The notes under the pieces were generated by a model. The model saw only the letters and a program-made list of their open reading frames with translations, did no database searches and was not told the DNA's origin. From CF-162 sp040882565 (GTDB lineage: Bacteria > Chloroflexota > Dehalococcoidia > SM23-28-2 > RBG-16-64-32): a DNA stretch of 64,000 bases. A program made the translations under genes and the position numbers. Positions 51,891-60,339 of this stretch are shown here, piece by piece (the first letter of the stretch is position 1; each line of letters starts with the position of its first letter). The stretch covers positions 1 to 64,000 of the forward strand of contig JBBEAZ010000017.1 of NCBI GenBank assembly GCA_040882565.1, read 5' to 3'.

Positions 51891-52706
51891 GTGAGTGAAA
51901 TCACACGGGATCGCAGGGGAAGCGACCCGTTAGCCCTGGGGACACACGCAGGCCGCCTCGACCGAGTCCATGTACTGGCGGTTGTCCTTGCATTGGGGAT
52001 GGCCGCCTATCTCGCGATCGAGCCGACGCAGAACTGGCTGCTGCTGGTCCTCTCCGGCCTCGCGGCGATTGCGACTGACACCGTAGTGCGCAATCACCCG
52101 CGGGCCAACTTCACGCGCATCGATGACACGGCGCTCTACCTGTTCGTCCCGGTGCTATTCACGCTGGGCCTCGGCCTGTTTCTTGAGGAAGTCGTTGGCG
52201 GATATGCAACCATCGGGATCGGCCTGTTCTCGGTAGTGCCTTTCTGGGCGATCCTGCGGGCCGAGTACGACTCTATCGAGCGGGCGTCTCCGAATTACCA
52301 GGCGACTCGCCTTGTCCTCAACATCGCCACCTACGTCGTGGCGTTCCTCTTCTTCGCAACGATGTACGACTTCGAACTGGACCTCTTCACGGCGTCCTTC
52401 GCGGCCGGCATTGTCAGCGTCCTGCTGGCGATCGAAGTGCTGCGCGAAGAGGGCATGGACACGACACGAACGATGCTCTACGCGCTAGCGATCGGCGGGC
52501 TGATCGCCGAGGCTTCGTGGATCACGCACTTCCTGCCGCTGGACGGCAGCGCCGGGGCGGTGTTCCTGCTGCTCGCCTTCTACCTGACGACCGGACTCAT
52601 GCACAACTACCTCGGCGACAAACTCACGACGAAGACGGCCGCCGAGTTCACCACTGTCGCCTGCATGGGCGTGGCGATCATCGCCCTTTCGCACGTCATA
52701 AACTAG
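51891..52706 (+). CDS. Polytopic membrane protein of unknown function
   Basis: About 271 residues with eight or so hydrophobic helices, beginning VLAVVLALGMAAYLAI and ending CMGVAIIALSHVIN. Between helices lie charged loops such as RNHPRANFTRIDD and LREEGMDTTRT. No catalytic signature is seen. I chose GTG 51891 over GTG 51870 because the latter lies inside the promoter. Confidence 0.8.
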   Translation: MSEITRDRRGSDPLALGTHAGRLDRVHVLAVVLALGMAAYLAIEPTQNWLLLVLSGLAAIATDTVVRNHPRANFTRIDDTALYLFVPVLFTLGLGLFLEEVVGGYATIGIGLFSVVPFWAILRAEYDSIERASPNYQATRLVLNIATYVVAFLFFATMYDFELDLFTASFAAGIVSVLLAIEVLREEGMDTTRTMLYALAIGGLIAEASWITHFLPLDGSAGAVFLLLAFYLTTGLMHNYLGDKLTTKTAAEFTTVACMGVAIIALSHVIN

Positions 52707-52783
52707 CGGCACGAACTGGCCGCTAGGCGGCGCACTTTTGAGTTTCAAGGGCGTGCGCCCGCGTGCTAGCATGGAACGCGGTT

Positions 52784-52860
52784 CGGGGCGTGGCGCAGCC
52801 CGGTAGCGCACCTGACTGGGGGTCAGGAGGTCCTCGGTTCAAATCCGAGCGCCCCGACCA
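52784..52860 (+). tRNA. tRNA-Pro(GGG)
   Basis: The cloverleaf folds fully: 7-bp acceptor CGGGGCG/CGCCCCG, D-arm GCGC/GCGC, anticodon arm CCTGA-CTGGGGG-TCAGG with GGG at 52818-52820, T-arm CTCGG-TTCAAAT-CCGAG, discriminator A and an encoded CCA. An extended -10 (TGcTAGCAT, 52764-52772) lies 11 bp upstream. Confidence 0.95.
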
Positions 52861-53020
52861 GCTTTTCCCCTTCACCTAACGTGTGATGTACCTCACTCCC
52901 CTTGCGCTTGCGGAATCGGCTACAATGTCGCCGGTCCCAGAATCAACAGCGCGTCCCACGTTGGTGTGCTCTGTGCAGCGCGGCGTGGGGTCATTCGGTT
53001 CCAGGTGAAGGAGGATGTCG

Positions 53021-54394
53021 ATGGTAACGGCTACAGTCGAGACGCTCCGAGAACAGGCACACGGGCAGGTGATTACCGCCTCAGATGATGGTTACGAAGA
53101 CGCTCGTAAGGTTTATAACGGCATGATTGACCGGCGCCCGGCGGCGGTTGTCCGAGCGGCTGATGTCGGTGACGTGATGGCCGCCGTTAACTACGCCCGC
53201 GAAAATGGCCTCGACCTGGCCGTGCGCGGCGGCTCACACAGCGTGCCCGGCTTTGGCACCTGCGACGGCGGCGTCGTCATCGACCTGTCCGGGATGAATG
53301 GCGTCCGTGTCGATCCTCAGCGAAAGACAGCGCGGGCCGAAGGCGGCTGCACCTGGGGCGACTTCAACCACGCCACGTACGCCTTTGGCCTGGCGACAAC
53401 AGGCGGCATCATCGGCAGCACCGGGATCGCCGGTCTCACCCTCGGCGGCGGCATCGGCTACCTGACGCGCGGTTTTGGGCTATCGCTCGACAATTTGCTT
53501 TCGGCTGATGTCGTGACGGCGGACGGCCGCTTCCTTGTGGCAAGCGCCAAGGAGAACGAAGACCTGTTCTGGGCGCTGCGAGGCGGCGGCGGCAACTTTG
53601 GCGTGGTCACTTCGTTCGAGTACCAGTTGCACCCGGTCAAGGACATCGTCGCGGGCATCTTTTTCTACCCGATCGATAAGGTTCGCGACGTGTTCAGCTT
53701 CTATCGTGACTACGTGGCGACGGCGCCGGAGGAGATGGGTTTGTTCCCCGCATTCCAGATCGCGCCGCCCCTCCCGTTCATCCCGGAGAGTGAGCACGGT
53801 AAGACGTTCTGCGCGATCGTCGCCTGCTGGGCCGGGAAGGTTGAAGATGGCGAGGGTCAAATGGCGGCGTTCCGCAAGCCGGCCCCAACCGTGGCAGAGA
53901 TGGTTGCGCCGATGCCTTACTACGCTATCAACGGCCTGTTTGACCCGCTACTTCCGCCCGGCTTGCAGCACTACTGGAAGGCGTCGTTCGCGACGGAACT
54001 GACGGACGGGGCGATCGCGGCGCACGCCCAGTTCGGGCCGAAGGTGCCGGTCGTCAACTCGACTATGCACATCTACCCGATCAACGGCGCCGCCGGGCGT
54101 GTCGCGTCTGACGCGACGGCGTTTGCCTACCGCGACGCCAACTTCGCGACGGTGATCGCCGGCATGTGGCCCGATCCCGCCGACAACGAGCAGAACATCA
54201 AGTGGGTGAAAGACTATTACAAAGCGCTGGAGCCACACTCGCTGTCGGGCGGCTACATCAACTTCATGGCCGACGATGACCAGGGCCGCATCAGGGACAA
54301 TTACAAGGGGAACTACGACCGGCTGGCGTCGATCAAGAAGAAGTACGACCCGGGCAACCTGTTCCACATGAACCAGAACATCAAGCCGGTCTGA
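53021..54394 (+). CDS. FAD-linked oxidoreductase of the berberine-bridge (BBE) type
   Basis: 457 residues. The PCMH FAD-binding domain has RGGSHSVPGFGTCDGG and GGCTWGDFNHATYAFG. His in GGSHS and Cys in GCTWGD would attach FAD through two covalent bonds. GGGIGYLTRGFGLSLDNL and LFWALRGGGGNFGVVTSFEY complete the domain, and a BBE-type end (NYYKGNY-like NYKGNYDRL, KKYDPGNLFHMNQNI) closes it. It oxidises an unknown substrate with oxygen. Start chosen at ATG 53021, 6 nt after AAGGAGG; ATG 53015 abuts that site. Confidence 0.92.
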   Translation: MVTATVETLREQAHGQVITASDDGYEDARKVYNGMIDRRPAAVVRAADVGDVMAAVNYARENGLDLAVRGGSHSVPGFGTCDGGVVIDLSGMNGVRVDPQRKTARAEGGCTWGDFNHATYAFGLATTGGIIGSTGIAGLTLGGGIGYLTRGFGLSLDNLLSADVVTADGRFLVASAKENEDLFWALRGGGGNFGVVTSFEYQLHPVKDIVAGIFFYPIDKVRDVFSFYRDYVATAPEEMGLFPAFQIAPPLPFIPESEHGKTFCAIVACWAGKVEDGEGQMAAFRKPAPTVAEMVAPMPYYAINGLFDPLLPPGLQHYWKASFATELTDGAIAAHAQFGPKVPVVNSTMHIYPINGAAGRVASDATAFAYRDANFATVIAGMWPDPADNEQNIKWVKDYYKALEPHSLSGGYINFMADDDQGRIRDNYKGNYDRLASIKKKYDPGNLFHMNQNIKPV

Positions 54395-54556
54395 TCGGCT
54401 GCTCCCGGCGCTGGGCACGAACTGAGCCGGGCGTGGTGCTTGGGCGCGGTGTATGTGGAGGCCTGCGGATAGTTGGCCCTTAAGCCGGCGATTGGTTAGC
54501 GCGACTGACCTGCCGTTGGGGTGATCGGGAGTAAGGCCTCCGCTACGAGCGGGGCG

Positions 54557-55375
54557 TCAGTGCAGCCACGCTAGTTCGTGGACGCGGACCGGGGCGTCGA
54601 AGCCCTTGAGTTCCATCTCGCCGCGCTCGGTGAAGCTGAATGGCTTGCCTATGCAGAGTTCGCGGACGGGGTTCGAGGTCAAAATCGTGGCAGGCTCGGC
54701 GGCGTCGCAGATGCGCCGGGCGAGTTGGACAACGGCGCCGAAGAGGTCGCCGTGCTCGCATACGGGTTCGCCGGCGCTCATGCCGACGCGTACGCGCACG
54801 ACCGCTTCGCCGCGTTCCCGGTTGCGTTCCATAAAGGCCCGCTGGATGCTGACCGATGACGCCAGTGCCTTCGTCACGGAGACGAATGAGGCCATGATGC
54901 CGTCACCGGTGTGCTTGACCTCGCTCCCGCCGTGATCACGGAGCGCGGTTCGCACGATCGTGTCGTGTTCGCGCAGCACCGCCATCGCGCCGTCGTCTCC
55001 GATCGCCTGAGTGAGGCGGGTTGACCCCTCGATGTCGGTGAAGAGGACGATTCGGAATGCGCTGTCGGCGATCGGCTGCGCGGACGAGGTGCCCGGCGGA
55101 TCGTTCAGCCGCCCGAGGAAGTGAGCGATCGTGTCTTGTTCTACTTCGATGATTTCGTTCGCAATCTCGCCGTGCGCCTCGGCGTGGACGGCTGCCGCCG
55201 CTTCCCTGGAGGGCGCGTCCACGAGGCAGAAGACGTGGCCTCGTTCTTGGTCCATCCAGTACGTCAAGTACCTGGTGTGATATTTCTCCTGGACTTGCAG
55301 GTCCAGGAGGTGGGCGGCGTAGATATCCGTGGGTGTCAATTCCCCGGCTTCGTGGCGGTCCATATACATCGGCAT
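54557..55375 (-). CDS. DUF4242 (nickel-binding-type) domain fused to a class III cyclase
   Basis: 272 residues. Residues 1-85 match the DUF4242/SCO4226-like domain: MYMDRHEAGELTPTDIYAAH, YLTYWMDQERGHVFCLVDAP and VHAEAHGEIANEIIEVE, with the His residues used for metal in SCO4226. Residues ~110-265 are a guanylate/adenylate cyclase domain (LFTDIEGSTRLTQ, KHTGDGIMASF, GDLFGAVVQLARRI, ELKGFDAPVRVHEL). The metal Asp residues are present, but the usual Asn of the purine-binding motif VN.AAR reads VQLARR. GGAGGAG precedes the ATG. Probably a metal-sensing cyclase; this is inferred. Confidence 0.88.
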   Translation of the reverse strand: MPMYMDRHEAGELTPTDIYAAHLLDLQVQEKYHTRYLTYWMDQERGHVFCLVDAPSREAAAAVHAEAHGEIANEIIEVEQDTIAHFLGRLNDPPGTSSAQPIADSAFRIVLFTDIEGSTRLTQAIGDDGAMAVLREHDTIVRTALRDHGGSEVKHTGDGIMASFVSVTKALASSVSIQRAFMERNRERGEAVVRVRVGMSAGEPVCEHGDLFGAVVQLARRICDAAEPATILTSNPVRELCIGKPFSFTERGEMELKGFDAPVRVHELAWLH

Positions 55376-55410
55376 GGGTTGCTCCTCCAAGGACTCACGG
55401 GTCACGATGG

Positions 55411-56670
55411 TCATGAGCCGCGTGTCTGATCGTGCTTCGCCCGAAAATATCTTACAAGCAGAAGGGCAGGCGTCAAGACGACGACCATGGAGACACCGAT
55501 CGACGGGCAATCGGGCGACTGGTCTACGGGCAGGCCGCCGTCGTAGCGGAGGAGCTTCAGGGAATCGATTGGGTTGACCGCTCCTGAGCAGTCGACATCG
55601 CCCCAGAGGCGCGGGTCGTTGTCCGCGTCAACATCACTGCCCAACTCGGGGCAACCTGTCACGCTGTCAACGTTGAGGCCCGCGTCGTGGCGCAGCGTCT
55701 TCAGCGAGTCCACAGGGTTTACCTCGCCGGAACAGTCGCCGTCGCCCCAGAGGCGCGAGCCTGCGGGCAGTGTCTGCCACGCTGGAGCATAGGCATCAGC
55801 GAGAAGGATTTGCTTGCCGGTGCCGTCCGGGTTCATCAGGTATATCCCGTCTCCTTCGTCCCGCTCGCTATAGAAAGCGATTTTCGTCCCGTCCGGTGAC
55901 CAGGCAGGCTCTGAATCGTAGAGTGCGTCACTGGTCAGGTTGACCTCCCCGGTGCCGTCGGCGTTGATGACGATTAGGTCGGTCGGGCCGCCGAGCCCGC
56001 TTGGGGCCCTGGCGATCGAGACGGCGCGGATAAAGGCAATTTTCGTGCCGTCGGGAGACCAGCTGGGGTCATCCTCGTGTTGATTGCTGTTTGCTAGCTG
56101 ATGCGGGTTGCTGCCGTCAGCGTTGGCGACGTAGACCGAGACGATATCGTTGTCATCGCTGATGAAAACAAGCTTCGTGCCATCGGGAGAGTAGTCAAGC
56201 ACGCGCGCGTGAAGACCGCCAAGGTCTAGTGGTGTAAGGTCACTGCCGTCCGGGCTCACGGTCCACGCGTCGCCGCCCGCCATGCTGCTGCGAAACGCGA
56301 TCGTTTCGCCATCTGGTGTCCAGGTAGGCTCAAAGTCCTCGCTTGCGCTGTTCGTCAACCTCGTTTGGTCTGTGCCGTCAGCGTTCATGACGTAGATTTC
56401 GCGGTTGCCGTCGCGCTCACTGGTGAAGGCGATCTTGGTGCCATCCGGCGACCACGCGGGCCCGAAGTCGACGTTTGAGGAGTCCGCAAGCTTGACCTGA
56501 TTAGAACCATCGCTGTGCATGCGAAAGATCGCGGCATCACCATCTCGACCGCTGCCGAAGGCGATATCGCCATTGGCACCGGGAATAGATGCCTGTGACG
56601 GCGAAGCCAGAAGCAGAACTCCAAAAACGAGAGCGAGGACTGTAATCGAGCTGGCCGTTATCCGTGGCAA
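55411..56670 (-). CDS. Exported TolB-like beta-propeller protein with dockerin-like pair
   Basis: 419 residues from TTG 56670, 7 nt after GGAGG (56678-56682). A signal peptide ends near ASPSQASIPG. Six WD40/PD40-type repeats with PAWSPDGTKIAF-like motifs form a propeller. Then come WGDGDCSGEVNPVDSLKTLR and WGDVDCSGAVNPIDSLKLLR, followed by a hydrophobic helix (MVVVLTPALLLVRYF) and a basic tail, so this member could be membrane-anchored. The open frame continues to 58092, but that part is antisense to the glutamine-synthetase gene and is not coding. Confidence 0.9.
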   Translation of the reverse strand: MPRITASSITVLALVFGVLLLASPSQASIPGANGDIAFGSGRDGDAAIFRMHSDGSNQVKLADSSNVDFGPAWSPDGTKIAFTSERDGNREIYVMNADGTDQTRLTNSASEDFEPTWTPDGETIAFRSSMAGGDAWTVSPDGSDLTPLDLGGLHARVLDYSPDGTKLVFISDDNDIVSVYVANADGSNPHQLANSNQHEDDPSWSPDGTKIAFIRAVSIARAPSGLGGPTDLIVINADGTGEVNLTSDALYDSEPAWSPDGTKIAFYSERDEGDGIYLMNPDGTGKQILLADAYAPAWQTLPAGSRLWGDGDCSGEVNPVDSLKTLRHDAGLNVDSVTGCPELGSDVDADNDPRLWGDVDCSGAVNPIDSLKLLRYDGGLPVDQSPDCPSIGVSMVVVLTPALLLVRYFRAKHDQTRGS

Positions 56671-56808
56671 CTTGTTGCCTCCTGCGTGGCAAGCTACTCC
56701 ACCGGCCCGGCGACGGTCAATCGCGTTCGCTTCCCACGTTGGCCTTCCATCGCCGATAATCCAGAGCATCCCGCCGCCCCTGGGAGGTTCACCCTGACTA
56801 TTCGCGGA

Positions 56809-58170
56809 ATGTTGACGATGGAAGAGCTTCGGGCGAAGACCGAAGCCGCAGAGATCGATACGGTGGTTGTGGCGTTCGCCGATCACTACGGGCGGCTGCT
56901 GGGCAAGCGCGTCGATGCATCCTTCTTCCTGGATGAGGTGGCGAGGGCGGGCACGCACGGCTGCGACTACCTGCTGACCGCGGACATGGAAATGGATCCG
57001 GTGCCCGGCTACAGCTATGCCAGCTGGGAGCAAGGCTACGGTGACTTTCATCTCGTGCCGGACCTTGACACCTTGCGTGTCGCCTCGTGGCTCGACCGCA
57101 CGGCGATCGTGCTGTGCGACGCGAACGACGAGAAGGCGCACGGCCCCGTGACCGTGGCGCCGCGGTCGATCCTGAGGCGTCAGCTGGAGCGTCTGAAGGA
57201 GGCTGGGTTCACGGCGATGGCGGCGTCCGAGCTCGAGTATTACATCTACGAAGACAGCTACCGGGAGGCCGCTGAGAAGAAGTACAGCGGCCTGAAGCAG
57301 GCGGGCTGGTATCTCGAGGACTATCACCTGCTGCAGGGCGCGCGCACCGAAGGGTACAACGGCGCGGTCCGCCGCCACCTGGCCGCCTCCGGCATTCCGG
57401 TCGAGAACTCGAAGGGCGAGTGGGGCCGCGGGCAGCATGAGATGAACGTTCGCTACGCCGATATGCTGGCGATGGCGGACCGGCACGCCGTAATGAAGCA
57501 GGCGATGAAGGAGATCGCCGACGCGGCCGGGATCAGCGTCACGTTCATGGCCAAGCCAGCGGCCGACGAGGCGGGGTCGAGTTGCCATGTACACGTCAGC
57601 CTCTGGAAGGACGCTCAGAACGCGTTCGCCGGCAACAAGCCGTTTGGCCCCGTTCAGGCGACCGACACCTTCCGCTGGTTCCTTGGCGGCTGGATGGCAC
57701 ATGTCAACGAAGTGATGCCGTTCCTGGCGCCGACGGTCAACTCTTACAAGCGATACCAGCCGGGCTCCTGGGCGCCCGTCGGGATCGCCTGGAGCTATGA
57801 CAACCGCACTGCCGGGTTCCGGGTCGTAGGCCGCGGCGAGTCGCTCCGTATCGAGTGCCGGATGCCGGGCGCCGATTGTAACCCGTACCTGGCCTACGCA
57901 TCGGTACTCGCGTCGGGCCTCGACGGGATCGCCCTGCAGACCGAGCCGCCGGCGATTTTCGAGGGCGACGTCTACCAGGCAGCGGAACTGCCGCGCGTGC
58001 CGCATACGCTTCGCGAGGCGGCGACGGGCTTTGCCAAAAGCGATTTCGTGCGGGAGGCGTTCGGCGCCGACGTGCAGGAACACTATGCGCATTTCTTCGA
58101 CGTCGAAGCGACGCAGTACGACAACGCCGTCACCGACTGGGAGCGATGGCGCTACTTCGAACGGATTTAG
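56809..58170 (+). CDS. Glutamine synthetase family ligase (GlnT/PuuA-like)
   Basis: 453 residues. Active-site features: ASELEYYIYEDSY (Glu ligands), GQHEMNVRYADML, SSCHVHVSLWKD, and NRTAGFRVVGRGESLRIECR with PGADCNPYLAYASVLASG. The N-terminus is short and there is no adenylylation Tyr motif, as in gamma-glutamyl-polyamine or -amine ligases rather than housekeeping GlnA. The acceptor amine is unknown. ATG 56809 is favoured; the frame is open upstream into the divergent promoter region. SDR genes follow. Confidence 0.9.
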   Translation: MLTMEELRAKTEAAEIDTVVVAFADHYGRLLGKRVDASFFLDEVARAGTHGCDYLLTADMEMDPVPGYSYASWEQGYGDFHLVPDLDTLRVASWLDRTAIVLCDANDEKAHGPVTVAPRSILRRQLERLKEAGFTAMAASELEYYIYEDSYREAAEKKYSGLKQAGWYLEDYHLLQGARTEGYNGAVRRHLAASGIPVENSKGEWGRGQHEMNVRYADMLAMADRHAVMKQAMKEIADAAGISVTFMAKPAADEAGSSCHVHVSLWKDAQNAFAGNKPFGPVQATDTFRWFLGGWMAHVNEVMPFLAPTVNSYKRYQPGSWAPVGIAWSYDNRTAGFRVVGRGESLRIECRMPGADCNPYLAYASVLASGLDGIALQTEPPAIFEGDVYQAAELPRVPHTLREAATGFAKSDFVREAFGADVQEHYAHFFDVEATQYDNAVTDWERWRYFERI

Positions 58171-58217
58171 CGGGGGCTAGGGTCAGGGCGTTCGCTCTGA
58201 GCAAGGGAGGTAACCCC

Positions 58218-58994
58218 ATGGGACGACTGGACGGCAAAGTAGCGCTGATCACCGGCGCAGGCAGCGGCATCGGACGTGAGAGCGCGCTCATGTTCGCTCG
58301 CGAAGGCGCGTCGGTGCTCTCAGTTGACCTGAACGAGGACTCGGCGCGCGCGACGGAGAAGATGATCGCGGACGCCGGCGGGAAGGCCGCGGCGTTCCGC
58401 GCCGACGTCGCGATCTGGGACAACTGCCAGGCGATGGTCGCGTTCGCTGAAGAGACGTTCGGCAAGCTTAACGTCCTGTTCAACAACGCCGGCATCATGC
58501 ATGCCGACGACGACGACGCGATCAAGACGACCGAGCACGTCTGGGACTTGACGATGGACATCAACGCGAAAAGCGTCTTCCTCGGGTGCAAGTACGGGAT
58601 CCCTGCGCTTCAGCGCGCGGGCGGCGGCTCCGTGATCAACACGGCGTCGCTGGTCGCGATCATGGGCTCCGCCGCGGCACAGGTGGCGTACACCGCGTCC
58701 AAGGGCGCCGTGTTGGCGATGACACGCGAGTTGGCGATCGTTCACGCCCGTGAGAACATCCGCATCAACGCGCTCTGCCCCGGGCCGCTGAAGACGGAAC
58801 TGCTGATGAAGTTCCTCGACACCGAGGCCAAGCTCCAGCGCCGCCTCGTGCACATCCCGATCGGGCGATTTGGCGAGGCGAAGGAGGTCGCGCAGGCGGC
58901 ACTCTGGCTGGCGTCCGACGAGTCGTCGTTCATGACGGGCGCGGAGTTCGTGATCGACGGCGGGATCAGCGCCGCGTACGTGACGCCGGAGTGA
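58218..58994 (+). CDS. Short-chain dehydrogenase/reductase
   Basis: 258 residues. Cofactor site GAGSGIGRE, NNAGIM, catalytic Ser in NTASLVAIMG and Tyr in YTASKGA, C-terminal GAEFVIDGGISAAYV. The acidic Asp after beta2 (VLSVDLNED) favours NAD. AAGGGAGG precedes ATG 58218. It lies 47 bp after the ligase gene and probably belongs to its operon. Confidence 0.92.
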   Translation: MGRLDGKVALITGAGSGIGRESALMFAREGASVLSVDLNEDSARATEKMIADAGGKAAAFRADVAIWDNCQAMVAFAEETFGKLNVLFNNAGIMHADDDDAIKTTEHVWDLTMDINAKSVFLGCKYGIPALQRAGGGSVINTASLVAIMGSAAAQVAYTASKGAVLAMTRELAIVHARENIRINALCPGPLKTELLMKFLDTEAKLQRRLVHIPIGRFGEAKEVAQAALWLASDESSFMTGAEFVIDGGISAAYVTPE

Positions 58995-59164
58995 CCGCGA
59001 ACCGCCTGACCCCACATGGGCGAGATTGCCCGCCCGCAGGTGCTGCAGGGCGGGAAGGGTTCCCGTTCTAGTGGGTCCGAAACCGAATCCGATACGCCGA
59101 TCTCGCATGGTTGCTAGAATGCTAGCCGTTGCCTCAGGTTCGGGCATCCTTAGAAAGGACATCA

Positions 59165-59938
59165 ATGAAAGACCTGTTTTCAGTCAAGGACAAGGTCGCC
59201 GTCGTCACCGGTGGGGGCCAGGGCATCGGCCTGATGATCGCGCAGGGGCTGGTCGAGGCTGGGGCGAAGACCTACATCTCGTCGCGCAAGGCCGACGTGA
59301 TCGAGAAGGAAGCGGCGGCGCTTTCGAAGTCTGGCATCTGCATCGCCGTTCAGGCCGACGTTAGCACCGATGCGGGGTGTCGCGCGCTGGCGGACGAGAT
59401 CGCGAGGCGTGAGGACAAGCTGCATATCCTCGTCAACAACGCCGGCAACAACTGGGGCGCGCCGTTTATGGACTACCCCGATGCGGCGTTCGACCGGTGC
59501 TTCGCGCTCAACGTCAAAGGCGTGTTCAACCTGACGCGTGCGCTGGTGCCGCTGCTGGAGAAGGCTGCGACGGACGAGGATCCCGCGCGTGTGATCAACA
59601 TCGGCTCGATCGACGGCATCCAGGCGCCGTTCCTCGAGACGTACGCGTACTCGGCGACGAAGGCGGCGGTCCTGCACATGACGCGAGTGCTCGCGCGCAA
59701 GCTGGCGCCGCAGCGGATCACGGTGAACGCGATTGCGCCGGGGCCGTTCGAAAGCAAGATGATGCACGAGACGCTGGCGCAGTTCGGGGACCAGATCCAG
59801 GGGACGATACCTTTGCGCCGCGTCGGTACGCCGGAAGACATGGCGGGCGCGACGATCTACCTGGCGTCGCGCGCGGGCGCTTACCTGACCGGCGAGACGA
59901 TCCGCGTCGACGGCGGCATCACGACACAACAGGGATAA
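59165..59938 (+). CDS. Short-chain dehydrogenase/reductase
   Basis: 257 residues. Cofactor site GGGQGIGLM, NNAGNNWGAP, Ser in NIGSIDGIQ and Tyr in YAYSATKAA, end TGETIRVDGGITTQQ. The SRKAD after beta2 suggests NADP. AAAGGA precedes the ATG; an extended -10 (TGcTAGAAT, 59112-59120) indicates its own promoter. A hairpin follows the stop. Confidence 0.92.
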   Translation: MKDLFSVKDKVAVVTGGGQGIGLMIAQGLVEAGAKTYISSRKADVIEKEAAALSKSGICIAVQADVSTDAGCRALADEIARREDKLHILVNNAGNNWGAPFMDYPDAAFDRCFALNVKGVFNLTRALVPLLEKAATDEDPARVINIGSIDGIQAPFLETYAYSATKAAVLHMTRVLARKLAPQRITVNAIAPGPFESKMMHETLAQFGDQIQGTIPLRRVGTPEDMAGATIYLASRAGAYLTGETIRVDGGITTQQG

Positions 59939-59943
59939 AAGCG

Positions 59944-59977
59944 AACCGGGCTCGACGGAGGAGACGAGCCCGGTTTA
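59944..59977 (+). terminator. Hairpin terminator after the SDR gene
   Basis: AACCGGGCTCG (59944-59954) and CGAGCCCGGTT (59965-59975) form a perfect 11-bp stem with a 10-nt loop, 6 bp after the stop. The trailing TATAC is only weakly T-rich. Confidence 0.65.
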
Positions 59978-60027
59978 TACGCGTGGCCAAATCCGGGGCT
60001 GAGAGGGGATCAGCCGCGGACTGCCGG

Positions 60028-60207
60028 TTATTGTCGGAAGGTATAGGGGCTGAAGTAGTCGCGCGGCAGCGTGTAGACCTGTTGCGGGATGCCTAGCGCC
60101 GCGAACCGGTCGTTGCGCTGTGATGGGACCGCAAATATGCTGTCGCGGCGTTCGGTGAAGCCGGGCCGGCGGGCCTGCGGCCTCTTGCGTGGGCTCTGGT
60201 CCTTCAT
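60028..60207 (-). CDS. Small basic protein of unknown function
   Basis: 59 residues. Basic N-terminal half (KDQSPRKRPQARRPGF), then SIFAVPSQRNDRFAALGIP and an aromatic tail (PRDYFSPYTFRQ). No family recognised and no membrane segment. The case for a gene is a strong GAGGAGG ribosome site 5-6 nt before the ATG. It lies between two genes on the other strand. Confidence 0.6.
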   Translation of the reverse strand: MKDQSPRKRPQARRPGFTERRDSIFAVPSQRNDRFAALGIPQQVYTLPRDYFSPYTFRQ

Positions 60208-60339
60208 ATGCTCCTCCTCTTGGGGGCGAAAGAGAGGATGTATCGAGGCTCTTAGATTAAGCCGGTGGGCAATGCCTGTCACGCGGAGAGACATTGCAAG
60301 AACATAACAACGCGTGGTCAGCGGGTATATTAGGCGCAT

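Noticed and set aside
56671..58092. N-terminal 474 codons of the open frame that contains the TolB-like gene.
   Set aside because: Antisense to the glutamine-synthetase-family gene, with no signal peptide until the TTG at 56670, which has a good ribosome site.
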